Source: Microbulbifer hydrolyticus (GTDB taxonomy: Bacteria; Pseudomonadota; Gammaproteobacteria; Pseudomonadales; Cellvibrionaceae). Taken from it: a DNA stretch of 64,000 nucleotides. Location of the stretch: positions 806,001 through 870,000 of the forward strand of contig NZ_CP047491.1 in NCBI RefSeq assembly GCF_009931115.1. The letters run 5' to 3'. The position numbers and the translations under genes were made by a program. Shown here in pieces: positions 17,837 through 26,287 of the stretch. The notes beneath the pieces are model-generated. The model had not been told where the DNA came from. It searched no databases and saw only the letters and a list, made by a program, of their open reading frames with translations. The stretch's first letter is position 1, and each line of letters opens with the position of its first letter.

Positions 17837-18214
17837 TCAGGTCTTGATCTTCTTGTACTGCATCCGGTGCGGGATGGCATTCTCGCCGTTGCGCTTCACG
17901 AAATCCTCGTGGTACTCGGTGTAGTTGCCCTCGAAGAACGCCACATTACTGTAGCCTTCGTGCGCCAGGATATGTGTCGCAACCCGGTCCAGAAACCAGC
18001 GGTCGTGCGAGATCACCATGGCGCAGCCGGGGAAGCTCAGCAGGGCTTCTTCCAGGGCGCGCAGGGTTTCGATGTCCAGGTCGTTGGACGGTTCGTCCAG
18101 CAGCAATACGCAGGAGGCGAGCAGCCACTCACTGACGGCGACGAGAACCACGATGGCAAGACCGACCGGCAGGTAGTAGCGCGTGAGCGGGAACGGCTCA
18201 GTGGCTCGGGGCAT
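17837..18214 (-). pseudogene. Chimeric gene: sensor-kinase N-terminus fused in frame to EttA C-terminus
   Basis: The first 35 residues ([17 protein letters not shown], then VSEWLLASC) match the membrane-anchored start of the kinase at 15652-17535 but are clearly diverged from it. At about 18112 the frame passes without a break into [20 protein letters not shown] and on to the exact EttA ending RMQYKKIKT. The EttA part matches 21112-21390 over about 275 nt with roughly a dozen differences. What remains is one membrane segment plus Walker B and the H-loop of an ABC domain, with no Walker A, so ATPase activity is not expected. It is best read as a deletion or recombination scar. An expressed anchored fragment cannot be ruled out. 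Confidence 0.85.
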
Positions 18215-18504
18215 CGCAGGGCTCTTCAGCGGAAGTTGGGTTTATAACGCTACCCACGGCGGTCGCTGCCGGCAAACTATTGCACCGCACGGCAAACCTT
18301 GGCGCCTAATTCATCTCGAATCCTCGTTTTTTCGCAGATTCCATAATTTTTTCTCGAATTATTCCTGAGAGTCGCGCAAAATGCCTTCACGAGAATAAAA
18401 TATTCCATTGCGATATGTTCCCGGGTGTTTGGGGAAATTAGCGCTTCAGTCAGCGGTACCCCGGGGTGCAAGGCACCCCGCTAGCTTGTCTCTGGAGGCA
18501 AATA

Positions 18505-20253
18505 ATGAAAATAAACCCTTACCTCGGTTTCCTCGCTGGCGCGCTGTTGCTGGTTAGTGCGGCAGCACAGGCTGCTCCCTGGAACACGCCCGATTACTAC
18601 CTCTGCGAGAACCGCGTGGGTGGCGAGTGGAACTATGGCCGCGTGCCATCAGGCTGTGATTTGGATCCGTGGGGGGATCCACGGTTTACCTATGAGAATT
18701 TTGGTCCACTGGTGTTCAACGATGGCCTGGATCGTGCCAGTGAGCGCGCGCGCTATATGGACGAGATGCATTCAGTGATCCGCGAGTCCGCGCTGTATTA
18801 CCTGAGCCAGCGCAAGGACCCGGCGGAGGGTGAGGCCGAGAGTTGGGTGCATGCGATGCTGGCGGTGGCCCAGCAGGAAACCTTCTGGAGCCATTATCGT
18901 GAAGCGGTGGAAGACGCGCGGCTTAAAATGATCCGAGGCGATAGCGGCCACGGACACGGCATGATGCAGGTGGATGATCGCTGGCATTTTGATGCGCTGG
19001 AAAATGGCGCAGGCTGGCAGATATTTGCCAATCTCGGCTACGCCATGGATATCTATTACACTGCCTGGCAGGACGCAGCGACCGAGGCCTGTGTGCCAGA
19101 CGGCGATTGGGTCGCTCGCGCACGCTCGGCTTACTCCATGTACAACGGAGGGCCGAGCAAGGGTTGCCGCTGGACCGACTCGAGTGATGTCTGGTATCGC
19201 AACGATGAGGCTTACATCGAAAAGTACAATAACCAGAGCTGGCTCAACCTGATGTCGAATCCGGAATATGTCACTGCGCTGGATGTTGTCTGTTTCGTAG
19301 AGGCAGCTGAGGGTTGCTCTGGTATTCAGGCAATCGACCCGGACGATAGTGTTAACTGGGAAGGGCGGGTCGTGCGATTGGAGTCCGGCGAGTCCTGCCT
19401 TTACGACGGCAGCGTACTCGACTGTGTAGAACAGATGGAAGACTTTATCTGTGTCGCTTTGCAAAACGATGTAATTGCAATTAGCTCTATTTACCCTAGC
19501 GCCGCAGCCACGGACGGCATTAATCGCAGCATACAGGATCGCCACCAGTGCTGGGACACCGCTCTGGGTGAGCTGCGCAAGGTGGGGCAGACCATCCAGA
19601 CTGTGCAGGGTATCAACCTGCGAGAAACACCAGGGGGTACCGACACTGGTGCCGATACCGAGGTGGGTCAGTTCTATCAGGTGTTGGATATGGTGGTGCG
19701 CGACCAGGTTGAGCTGCACCGCTATTATCGGGTGCGCGTCGGTGATGTCGAGGGCTATATCTATGGCGGCGACGCAAGTGACAAAGACGAGTGGGCGCTT
19801 GCAGCGGAACACGCGAACCTGGGTGACGTTATAGTGCCGCAGCCCGGTGATACCCTGCGTGTGCTGAACAGTGACGGTATCAAAATTGAGGACGCACCCG
19901 GAGGTGCCGAGGTAGGGAAGGTCGAGGCAGCCACCGAGCACCTGGTAGATGAAGTACTGGTGCAGGGGGTGGAAAACCATATCTATTACAAGATCAACGA
20001 TGCGGGAATCACCGGGTACATTTATGGCGGGCAGCTGCTCGGAGGAAATACCCAGGCTGACTGGGCGGAGTATGTGTCGGCATCCTCCGATTCCGGCTCT
20101 GGCAGCACCGGGGGTACCTCAACGGATAATGGTTCCACGCCTGCACCGGAGCAAGCGTCCGGTGGCAGCAGCGGCGGTGCGCCTAGCTGGCTACTGTTGA
20201 TACTTTGCGGGGCATGGGGCTTGCGCCGCCTGCGGATCTGGGAGGGTAAGTAA
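18505..20253 (+). CDS. Exported lytic-transglycosylase-like protein with SH3-like repeats and GlyGly-CTERM
   Basis: Probably cuts or binds peptidoglycan or a related glycan at the cell surface. A signal peptide (about 1-23, ending AQA) is followed by a lysozyme-like domain (about 85-250) with the pattern of the SLT family: catalytic-type Glu in AVAQQETFW, then GHGMMQVDDRWH and AYSMYNGG. Two SH3-like repeats, each ending GYIYGG, cover about 370-435 and 450-520. The C-terminus has a Ser/Thr/Gly linker, then GGSSGGAPSWLLLILCGAWG and RRLR, a GlyGly-CTERM-type tripartite tail that a rhombosortase would process. GGAGG at 18494-18498 sets the start. A GC hairpin (18463-18479) lies just upstream. The following gene starts 2 nt after the stop. 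Confidence 0.78.
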   Translation: MKINPYLGFLAGALLLVSAAAQAAPWNTPDYYLCENRVGGEWNYGRVPSGCDLDPWGDPRFTYENFGPLVFNDGLDRASERARYMDEMHSVIRESALYYLSQRKDPAEGEAESWVHAMLAVAQQETFWSHYREAVEDARLKMIRGDSGHGHGMMQVDDRWHFDALENGAGWQIFANLGYAMDIYYTAWQDAATEACVPDGDWVARARSAYSMYNGGPSKGCRWTDSSDVWYRNDEAYIEKYNNQSWLNLMSNPEYVTALDVVCFVEAAEGCSGIQAIDPDDSVNWEGRVVRLESGESCLYDGSVLDCVEQMEDFICVALQNDVIAISSIYPSAAATDGINRSIQDRHQCWDTALGELRKVGQTIQTVQGINLRETPGGTDTGADTEVGQFYQVLDMVVRDQVELHRYYRVRVGDVEGYIYGGDASDKDEWALAAEHANLGDVIVPQPGDTLRVLNSDGIKIEDAPGGAEVGKVEAATEHLVDEVLVQGVENHIYYKINDAGITGYIYGGQLLGGNTQADWAEYVSASSDSGSGSTGGTSTDNGSTPAPEQASGGSSGGAPSWLLLILCGAWGLRRLRIWEGK

Positions 20254-20255
20254 TT

Positions 20256-21035
20256 ATGAAGCGTATTTTACTCTCCCTGGTTGTACTGGGTTTCCTCGGT
20301 AGTGCAGCGTTCTGGTTGGGGCACGGCGCCGCGCAGTTAGAATCTGCAGGCCAGCCCACGCAGGCCGCCCAGCCTGCAGCTGCCGAACCCTCGCCCCAGC
20401 GCGTAGCGACGGAAAGCTCAACGGCACTCGCGGCAGTGGCACCAGAGCAAAATGCGCGCATTGAGCAGCGCGAGCGTGCCGCCGCTGAAATCCTGAGCCT
20501 GCTCTCTTGTGACGAAACAGATAGCTGTCCGCAGGATAACAGCGACCCACGGGCCGGTTTCTTTTTACAGGGCGAAATGCTGATAGCGCAATTACGTGAT
20601 TTCGACAGGGAGTTTGCCGGCACTGCGGGATTCGATGCACAGCTGGCAGAATTGATCGCTGAGCTGCTTGCCCATAAGAATGGTCACGTGCAGGCAGAAG
20701 CGGTCGATTTCATGGCGCAACAAGAACCCAACAGGCGGAGTGCGCAGGCACTGATCTCGGCGCTGGTGGATACCGCGGATGGAAAGTTGTTCGCCAAGGC
20801 GCTGCCGGAACTCGCACGCTACCCGTCTTTGGAGACGGAGGTTCGCGATTTGTATGAGTACACCTTGCGCTCTGGTTCCCTCTCTGCGTCCCGCGCGCTG
20901 GCGCAAAACCTGGGGCCCTACCTGAACCAGGGCAATATCGGATTTTATTCCGCGCTTGCACAACAGTTGCCAGGGCAGGCCGCAAAAACGCGCTACCTGA
21001 AAGCAACGCTGGAAGCTTACGAGCGGCGCGAGTAA
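20256..21035 (+). CDS. Membrane-anchored or periplasmic helical protein of unknown function
   Basis: No family recognised. The 259 residues begin with a hydrophobic segment (about 4-24) that could be a signal anchor, followed by an Ala/Gln/Pro-rich stretch to about 65 and then mostly alpha-helical sequence with HEAT-like spacing. Two Cys in LLSCDETDSCPQD could form a disulfide, which supports a periplasmic place. GGAGGG at 20241-20246 lies inside the end of the previous gene and only 2 nt separate the genes, so it is translated together with the transglycosylase-like protein and may be its partner. A terminator follows. Confidence 0.75.
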   Translation: MKRILLSLVVLGFLGSAAFWLGHGAAQLESAGQPTQAAQPAAAEPSPQRVATESSTALAAVAPEQNARIEQRERAAAEILSLLSCDETDSCPQDNSDPRAGFFLQGEMLIAQLRDFDREFAGTAGFDAQLAELIAELLAHKNGHVQAEAVDFMAQQEPNRRSAQALISALVDTADGKLFAKALPELARYPSLETEVRDLYEYTLRSGSLSASRALAQNLGPYLNQGNIGFYSALAQQLPGQAAKTRYLKATLEAYERRE

Positions 21036-21064
21036 ACCTCAGGACGTCTTTGCCAAAACCCACA

Positions 21065-21096
21065 AAAAAGGGCGGTCAGTGACCGCCCTTTTGTTT
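21065..21096. terminator. Bidirectional Rho-independent terminator
   Basis: AAAAGGGCGGTCA and its complement form a near-perfect palindrome followed by TTTTGTTTT, in the gap between the convergent 20256-21035 gene and ettA. A-runs and T-runs on both sides allow termination either way. Confidence 0.85.
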
Positions 21097-21111
21097 TGCC
21101 GTAACTGAAGA

Positions 21112-22776
21112 TCAGGTCTTGATCTTCTTGTACTGCATCCGGTGCGGCGTGGCATTTTCACCATTGCGCTTCACGAAATCCTCGTGGTACTCGGTGTAGT
21201 TGCCCTCGAAGAACACCACATTACTGTCGCCTTCGTACGCCAGGATATGTGTCGCAACCCGGTCCAGGAACCAGCGGTCGTGCGAGATCACCATGGCGCA
21301 GCCGGGGAAGCTCAGCAGGGCTTCTTCCAGGGCGCGCAGGGTTTCGATATCCAGGTCGTTGGATGGTTCGTCCAGCAGCAGCACGTTGGCGCCCTGTTTC
21401 AGGGTGTAGGCCAGGTGCAGGCGGCCGCGCTCACCGCCGGAAAGCTCGCCCACACGTTTCTGCTGATCACTGCCCTTGAAGTTGAACCGGCCGATATAGT
21501 TGCGCGAGCCCACTTCGTAGTTGTTGATCTTGAGCATGTCGTGACCGTCGGAAATACATTCCCACACGGTCTTGTTGTCGTCGAGGTTTTCACGGCTCTG
21601 GTCGACGCTGGCGATCTTTACGGTCTCGCCAATCTTGATCTCGCCGGAGTCCGGCTGTTCCTTGCCGTTGATCATGCGGAACAGGGTGGATTTACCGGCG
21701 CCGTTACCACCGACGATGCCGACGATGGCACCCTTGGGTACCCGGAAGGACAGGTCGTCGATCAGTACGCGATCGCCAAATGCCTTGCTCACATGGTTCA
21801 GCTCGATCACGTTGTCGCCCAGGCGCTCACCCGGCGGAATGTAGATCTCGTTGGTCTCGTTGCGGGCCTGGAATTCCTGGGACTGCATTTCTTCCAGGCG
21901 GGACAGGCGCGCCTTGCTCTTGGACTGGCGGCCTTTGGGGTTCTGGCGGGCCCATTCCAGTTCTTTCTGCATGGCCTTGGCGCGGGCCTGCTCGCCCTTC
22001 TGCTCCTGCTCCAGGCGCTTCTCTTTCTGTTCCAGCCAGGTGGTGTAGTTGCCTTCCCAGGGGATACCGTGGCCGCGGTCCAGTTCCAGAATCCAGCCGG
22101 CGACATTGTCGAGGAAGTAGCGGTCGTGGGTAATGGCGACCACGGTGCCGTCGAAGTCGTGCAGGAAGCGTTCGAGCCAGAATACGGATTCAGCGTCCAG
22201 GTGGTTGGTGGGTTCGTCCAGCAGCAGCATATCCGGGCGGGACAGCAGCAGGCGGCACAGGGCCACACGGCGCTTCTCACCACCGGAGAGGTTGTTCACG
22301 TCGGCGTCCCACGGCGGCAGGCGCAGGGCGTCGGCGGCCACTTCGAGACGGTGCTCCAGGTTGTGGGCATCCCAGGCCTGGATCACGTCTTCATACTGCT
22401 GCTGTTTCTTCGCCAGCGCGTCGAAGTCGGCATCGGGCTCGGCGTAGTCGGCATAGACCTGTTCGAGGCCGGCGAGGGCGTCGATGGCCTCACGCATGCC
22501 GTCTTCCACGTTGCCACGTACATTCTTGGCCGGATCCAGCTGCGGCTCCTGCGGCAGGTAGCCGACCTTGATACCCGGCATGGCGCGAGCTTCGCCGTTA
22601 TAGTCTTGGTCGACCCCGGCCATGATGCGCAGCAGGGTGGACTTACCGGCGCCGTTCAGGCCCAGTACGCCGATTTTGGCGCCGGGAAAGAAGGACAGGG
22701 AGATATCTTTCAGGATCTCACGCTTGGGCGGAACAACCTTGCCCACGCGGTTCATTGTGTATACGTATTCAGCCAT
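21112..22776 (-). CDS. ettA: Energy-dependent translational throttle protein EttA (ABC-F)
   Basis: Soluble ABC-F ATPase of 554 residues, almost the E. coli length, that binds the ribosomal E site and tunes the first elongation cycle to the ATP/ADP ratio. Domain 1 has Walker A LGLNGAGKST and signature LSGGEKRR. An Arm insertion and charged linker (about 240-310, rich in EQKEKRLEQEQKGEQARAK) connects to domain 2 with GGNGAGKST and LSGGERGR. The start MAEYVYTMNRVGK is the conserved EttA N-terminus; upstream in-frame codons are ignored for that reason. It is divergent from the acyl-CoA hydrolase gene. Its 3' end is duplicated at 17837-18112 and its first codons at 26936-26952. Confidence 0.95.
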   Translation of the reverse strand: MAEYVYTMNRVGKVVPPKREILKDISLSFFPGAKIGVLGLNGAGKSTLLRIMAGVDQDYNGEARAMPGIKVGYLPQEPQLDPAKNVRGNVEDGMREAIDALAGLEQVYADYAEPDADFDALAKKQQQYEDVIQAWDAHNLEHRLEVAADALRLPPWDADVNNLSGGEKRRVALCRLLLSRPDMLLLDEPTNHLDAESVFWLERFLHDFDGTVVAITHDRYFLDNVAGWILELDRGHGIPWEGNYTTWLEQKEKRLEQEQKGEQARAKAMQKELEWARQNPKGRQSKSKARLSRLEEMQSQEFQARNETNEIYIPPGERLGDNVIELNHVSKAFGDRVLIDDLSFRVPKGAIVGIVGGNGAGKSTLFRMINGKEQPDSGEIKIGETVKIASVDQSRENLDDNKTVWECISDGHDMLKINNYEVGSRNYIGRFNFKGSDQQKRVGELSGGERGRLHLAYTLKQGANVLLLDEPSNDLDIETLRALEEALLSFPGCAMVISHDRWFLDRVATHILAYEGDSNVVFFEGNYTEYHEDFVKRNGENATPHRMQYKKIKT

Positions 22777-23206
22777 TAGAGCTCTAATCCAGTCGGTCGG
22801 AATTTGGGCGCAAGTTAGCAGTTTGTTGAAAAACTTCAACCGGTGGATGATGAATCACCCCGCGGCCGCCCGCTACGGTGAATCCGGACGAAAACCGGGG
22901 TAATGCCACCCGTCCCCCATCTGTGTTTAACTTTGCCTCCGAACACACCAGCCGGGAACCAGTATGACCCAGGAATCACCCCTTATCGTCGAACGTCAGG
23001 GCCCCATCGGCAAACTGACGCTCAATCTGCCCAAAGCCCACAACGCCCTCAACCTGGAAATGATCGACCTTATGGCCGCCCAGCTGGACGAATGGGAAGC
23101 AGACGACAGCATCGCCTGTATCTGGATCGAAGGCGCCGGCGACAAGGCCCTGTGTGCCGGTGGCGACGTCGTGGCGCTGCACAAAGCCTCGGGCAGCTAC
23201 ACAGAA
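22760..23206. repeat. Duplicated block, segment A, copy 1
   Basis: About 447 nt covering the first codons of ettA, the divergent promoter gap and the first 80 codons of the acyl-CoA hydrolase gene. It matches 26936-27382 with six differences that I counted and no indels (constant offset 4176). Confidence 0.92.
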
Positions 23207-24070
23207 CAGGGCGCGGGTCAGTTTGTGGAAGACTTCTTCACCCGCGAATACCGTCTCGACTACCGCATCCACACCTACCCCAAGCCTGTCGTGGTGTGGG
23301 GCAGCGGTATTGTCATGGGCGGCGGTATCGGCATCATGAGCGGTGCCAGCCACCGCATCGTCACCGAAACCACCCGCATGGCCATGCCCGAAATCACCAT
23401 TGGCCTGTTCCCGGATGTTGGGGGCAGCTGGTTCCTGAACCGCATGCCCGGCCGCACCGGGCTGTTCCTCGGCCTCACCGGAGCCCAGTTCAACGGCACC
23501 GATGCCCTTTACTGCGGCATGGCCGATCGCCTGCTACCCGCTGCGGGTAAAGATGACCTGCTGGCGGGACTGGCGGCGCTGGCACTTACCGACGATGCGA
23601 ATCAGAACCACGTACTGGTCAGCAAGGCTATTCAGTCCCGCGAACTGCCCGCCGCGGATCAGCCAGCCCCCAACCTGCGCACCCATTACGACGTGATTCA
23701 GGAACTCACCGACGGCGCCACGCTGCCGGAGGTGTATGCAACGATCGCCAACTACAGCGGCGACGACAAATGGTTGCAACGCGCCTCTGCCACCATGCTG
23801 GCGGGATGTCCGCTCACGGCCTGGATTGTCTGGGAGCAGCTGCGTCGCGCCCGGCATATGTCGCTGGCGGATGTGCTGCGCATGGAGCTGGCCCTGGCCG
23901 TGAACATGTGCAACAACGGCCAGGTGAAAGAGGGCGTGCGTGCACTGCTGATCGACAAGGATCGCAACCCGCAGTGGCAGCCGGCAACCCTGGCTGAGGT
24001 TTCCAGAGATGACGTGGAAGGTTGTTTCTCAATGCCCTGGGCTCAAAGCCCGCTGGCCGACCTGAAATAG
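22964..24070 (+). CDS. 3-hydroxyisobutyryl-CoA hydrolase / enoyl-CoA hydratase family protein
   Basis: Crotonase-fold enzyme of 368 residues, the length usual for 3-hydroxyisobutyryl-CoA hydrolase (ECH_2) rather than for short enoyl-CoA hydratases. Oxyanion-hole segments are ALCAGGDVVALH (about 65-76) and SGIVMGGGIGIMSGASHR (about 110-128). The active-site Glu region MAMPEITIGLFPDVGGSWFL is diagnostic of this branch. It would release 3-hydroxyisobutyrate in valine breakdown, the substrate of the mmsB product encoded at 30366. The ATG at 22964 has no strong Shine-Dalgarno. A decayed second copy lies at 27140-27439. Confidence 0.87.
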   Translation: MTQESPLIVERQGPIGKLTLNLPKAHNALNLEMIDLMAAQLDEWEADDSIACIWIEGAGDKALCAGGDVVALHKASGSYTEQGAGQFVEDFFTREYRLDYRIHTYPKPVVVWGSGIVMGGGIGIMSGASHRIVTETTRMAMPEITIGLFPDVGGSWFLNRMPGRTGLFLGLTGAQFNGTDALYCGMADRLLPAAGKDDLLAGLAALALTDDANQNHVLVSKAIQSRELPAADQPAPNLRTHYDVIQELTDGATLPEVYATIANYSGDDKWLQRASATMLAGCPLTAWIVWEQLRRARHMSLADVLRMELALAVNMCNNGQVKEGVRALLIDKDRNPQWQPATLAEVSRDDVEGCFSMPWAQSPLADLK

Positions 24071-24097
24071 CCAGCAGTTTATCGTTCAGGTACAAAA

Positions 24098-24127
24098 AAG
24101 GGCGGTATCTCTTCAGAGGTACCGCCC
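24098..24127 (-). terminator. Terminator of the truncated pullulanase copy
   Basis: GGGCGGT pairs with ACCGCCC around a 12-15 nt loop and, read on the - strand, ends in a run of six T. It is the duplicate of 27468-27497 (offset 3370), which serves the intact pullulanase gene. Here it no longer follows a complete gene. Confidence 0.75.
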
Positions 24128-24130
24128 AAA

Positions 24131-25064
24131 CTGTTGCCGGTCCCGGACAAATCGGTCGGCGTGTAGTAACTGGTGGAGATGGGCTCGAATACCGACTTGG
24201 AGTACGTGTGGTTGTACACCACGTCCATCACCACACGCAGGCCCGCCTTGTGGAACTCGTCCACCATGGTCTTGAACTCGCGTATCCGGTTTTCATAGTC
24301 CGTAGGGGTCAGGCAGTAGCGCTCTTCCGGGACATTGAAATTGCGCGGATCATAGCCCCAGCTGTAACAGGTGCTGTCAGCGGGGTCGGCACAGGCGTTG
24401 AAGTCGTACACCGGCAAAAGCTGCACATGGGTAACACCCAGTTCCTTGAGGTGATCGATACCGGTCGATACATCATTGTAGGTGCTGCCGCTTTCAACCA
24501 TACCGAGGAACTTGCCGCGCTTGTCACTGCTCACACCTGACTCGGGTGCGATGGTGAAGTCGCGCACGTGTACCTCGTAAATGACCGCGTCCTCACGCTC
24601 ATTGAGAACCGGGCGCACCGACCATCCATTGGGTAGCTCGGTACGCGACATATCCATTACGATATTGTTATCGGTATCGGGCTCGACCATCTTCCCGTAT
24701 GGGTCCCGTACCACCACGCCGTTGACGACAAAATAGTAGGGCTTCAGTCGCCAGTCGCCGCTGACGGTTACCGAGTAGACATCCGTGAGGCCGGTGCCTG
24801 ACAGCGCGCTGGAAGAGACTTTGCGCATCGGATGGCTCTGCCCATCGAGCACCAGCTGCACGTTATCGTGGTCGGGCGACCACAGGGAAAATGTGGTTTC
24901 CGTGGGGGAATACACTGCACCCAGCGCCTCCACCCGGCTGCCGCAGCTCTCCGTGCACTCCACCGGCTCCAGAGAGTAGTTGAGGCTGGCATCATTGATC
25001 GTGAGCAGGTAATCGCCGTTGGCGCTGGTATAGATGTCAGCACCGGTCTGCTCGAGCGTGCCAT
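24131..25064 (-). pseudogene. Internal fragment of a pullulanase gene (duplicate)
   Basis: This 934-nt stretch is colinear with 28591-29524 (offset 4460) and differs at about five positions. It keeps the end of the second starch-binding-like module, the N-domain and the front of the catalytic barrel including YSWGYDPRNFNVPEERY, but both ends are cut. The catalytic Asp, Glu and Asp of the barrel lie in the missing 3' part, so no activity is possible. At 24131 the sequence jumps to the terminator; at 25064/25065 it jumps into AT-richer foreign DNA. Confidence 0.93.
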
Positions 25065-25326
25065 GAGGGTTCTTGGGGCCGAAATTTGGCTCAAGAAGTC
25101 TTCGGAAGACCTGGCTAAATGTGATGCGCTCATTACGTTGCTGGAAAGCCCAGAGCTTGAGAACGGCTCTATTGTGTGGAATCGAGACAATGGCTGGAAT
25201 CTGACCAACAATGCTGCGGTCATGACAGGTCTGATAGATGTCGAAACAATCGAGGCTGAGAACAAATCTACAGCCTTGCCGTCGCTCGATGAACTGATTG
25301 CACTTAACAACCGGTTTGGGGGTTAA
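25065..25326 (+). pseudogene. 3' end of a gene of unknown family, possibly the middle gene of an integrase module
   Basis: The frame that ends at 25324-25326 makes sense as protein only from the junction at 25065 on: AEIWLKKSSEDLAKCDALIT, then a Leu/Glu-rich helix, then ALPSLDELIALNNRFGG at the end. Upstream of 25065 the same frame runs through antisense pullulanase sequence, so the true 5' part has been lost. Base composition is lower in GC than that of its neighbours. The next gene starts 2 nt after its stop, so the two were one operon. Assignment to an integrase-like gene rests only on the nature of that following gene. Confidence 0.6.
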
Positions 25327-25328
25327 CA

Positions 25329-25718
25329 GTGGGACACTTAACTGACAAAGATGTGGTTAAAATCGTCAAGATTATCAACAACTGGTCCGACCCCAAGCTC
25401 ACTTGGCCGTCGCTAGTGGAAGCCTGCAAGAGCAAGCTAAATATTAGCCGCACTCGTCAGGCGCTGGCCGCAATTCCTGCTATTAATATGGCTTACAAAG
25501 ACCGAAAGGCAGCGCTGAGAAATACGACTCAAAAGGCGGATTGGATCAAAGATATCCATCAGGCAAACGAAAAGATTGAGGCGCTGACAAAAACCCTGCA
25601 ACAGCTACAAATGGTGAACCAACAGCTCTTGCAGCGCTTTTTGATTTGGCAAGCCAATGCCGATATGCACGGGGTGTCGCTGGAAAAGTTAGAGCAACCC
25701 GTTTCATCGCTTAGGTAG
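25329..25718 (+). CDS. Small coiled-coil protein, resembles the last gene of three-gene integrase modules
   Basis: Protein of 129 residues. The N-terminal half (LTDKDVVKIVKIINNWSDPK, then LTWPSLVEACKSKL and SRTRQALAAIP) looks like a small helix-turn-helix-type domain. The C-terminal half has a heptad-rich coiled coil (about 80-105) ending LLQRFLIWQANADMHGVSL. From memory this layout, including the KLTW and TRQAL motifs, is seen in small proteins encoded directly after integrase genes on genomic islands; TnpC of Tn554-like elements and gamma-mobile-trio islands have a similar arrangement. It starts with GTG 2 nt after the upstream fragment. Function would be accessory to integration (inference, low certainty). 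Confidence 0.6.
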   Translation: MGHLTDKDVVKIVKIINNWSDPKLTWPSLVEACKSKLNISRTRQALAAIPAINMAYKDRKAALRNTTQKADWIKDIHQANEKIEALTKTLQQLQMVNQQLLQRFLIWQANADMHGVSLEKLEQPVSSLR

Positions 25719-25857
25719 CAGTCGGGATGGTTCAGCTGCGAGGATCGACTGGAAATCCTATGTCCACTAAAGCGGGAGAAGATCACTCAGGGTTCAGTGG
25801 CCAAAAAGAGTTAACCACTACAGTGTAAGTGCTGGGGCATTTTAAAGTAGTTATGCG

Positions 25858-26166
25858 TTATATGCCTCGAAATCTATCATTTTTTAAGAGATAAACTAAG
25901 TATTGCCAAAACACTAAAATTACCGCTAAGCCAAATCCACACTCAATGAAAAAGAACTCGTTTCCAGATGGAAACCAACTAAGATGAACTCCCAATCGAT
26001 AGAAGAGTTCCGCTAAAATTCCAAGGGTCGCGAAAGCGATCGCTCCAGGATTTACTATAATTGCGAAAATTAAAAGTTTCTCAATTTTTTTTAATATAGA
26101 CATCAATGTAACCGTTAAAAATAAAAAATATTTTTGTGATTTATGTGAAAAGATAAAATGCCACAA
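25858..26166 (-). CDS. Small AT-rich membrane protein, possible immunity protein
   Basis: No family recognised. 102 residues with two or three hydrophobic stretches (about 12-20 with 30-52, and 70-95) separated by a short loop with Trp and Asn (SWFPSGNEFFFIECGFG). A shorter form from Met22 (start at 26103) is equally plausible, as neither start has a good ribosome binding site. Codons are AT-rich, unlike the chromosome around it. It lies 121 nt downstream of the toxin-like tail on the same strand, the position where polymorphic-toxin immunity genes are usually found. That role is inference only. Confidence 0.5.
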   Translation of the reverse strand: MWHFIFSHKSQKYFLFLTVTLMSILKKIEKLLIFAIIVNPGAIAFATLGILAELFYRLGVHLSWFPSGNEFFFIECGFGLAVILVFWQYLVYLLKNDRFRGI

Positions 26167-26287
26167 TCGAAAAGAAAATATAGGGAATCTAAAGAAAGCG
26201 AAAGATCATTCTTTTACATGGCTTAATCAAAATTAGCATCTTTCTTAAATATAACTGCGCACGCTTACCAAAGAGTGCCCAGAATTT

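Noticed and set aside
17632-17880. 82-codon - strand frame
   Set aside because: It crosses a strong terminator and overlaps the EttA-derived end of the chimeric gene in another frame; no start context.
21142-22779. 545-codon + strand frame opposite ettA
   Set aside because: Val/Gly/His-rich translation without domains, wholly antisense to a complete ettA gene.
24022-24540. + strand frame across the hydrolase-pullulanase junction
   Set aside because: It joins out-of-frame hydrolase tail with antisense pullulanase sequence, an artefact of the rearrangement.
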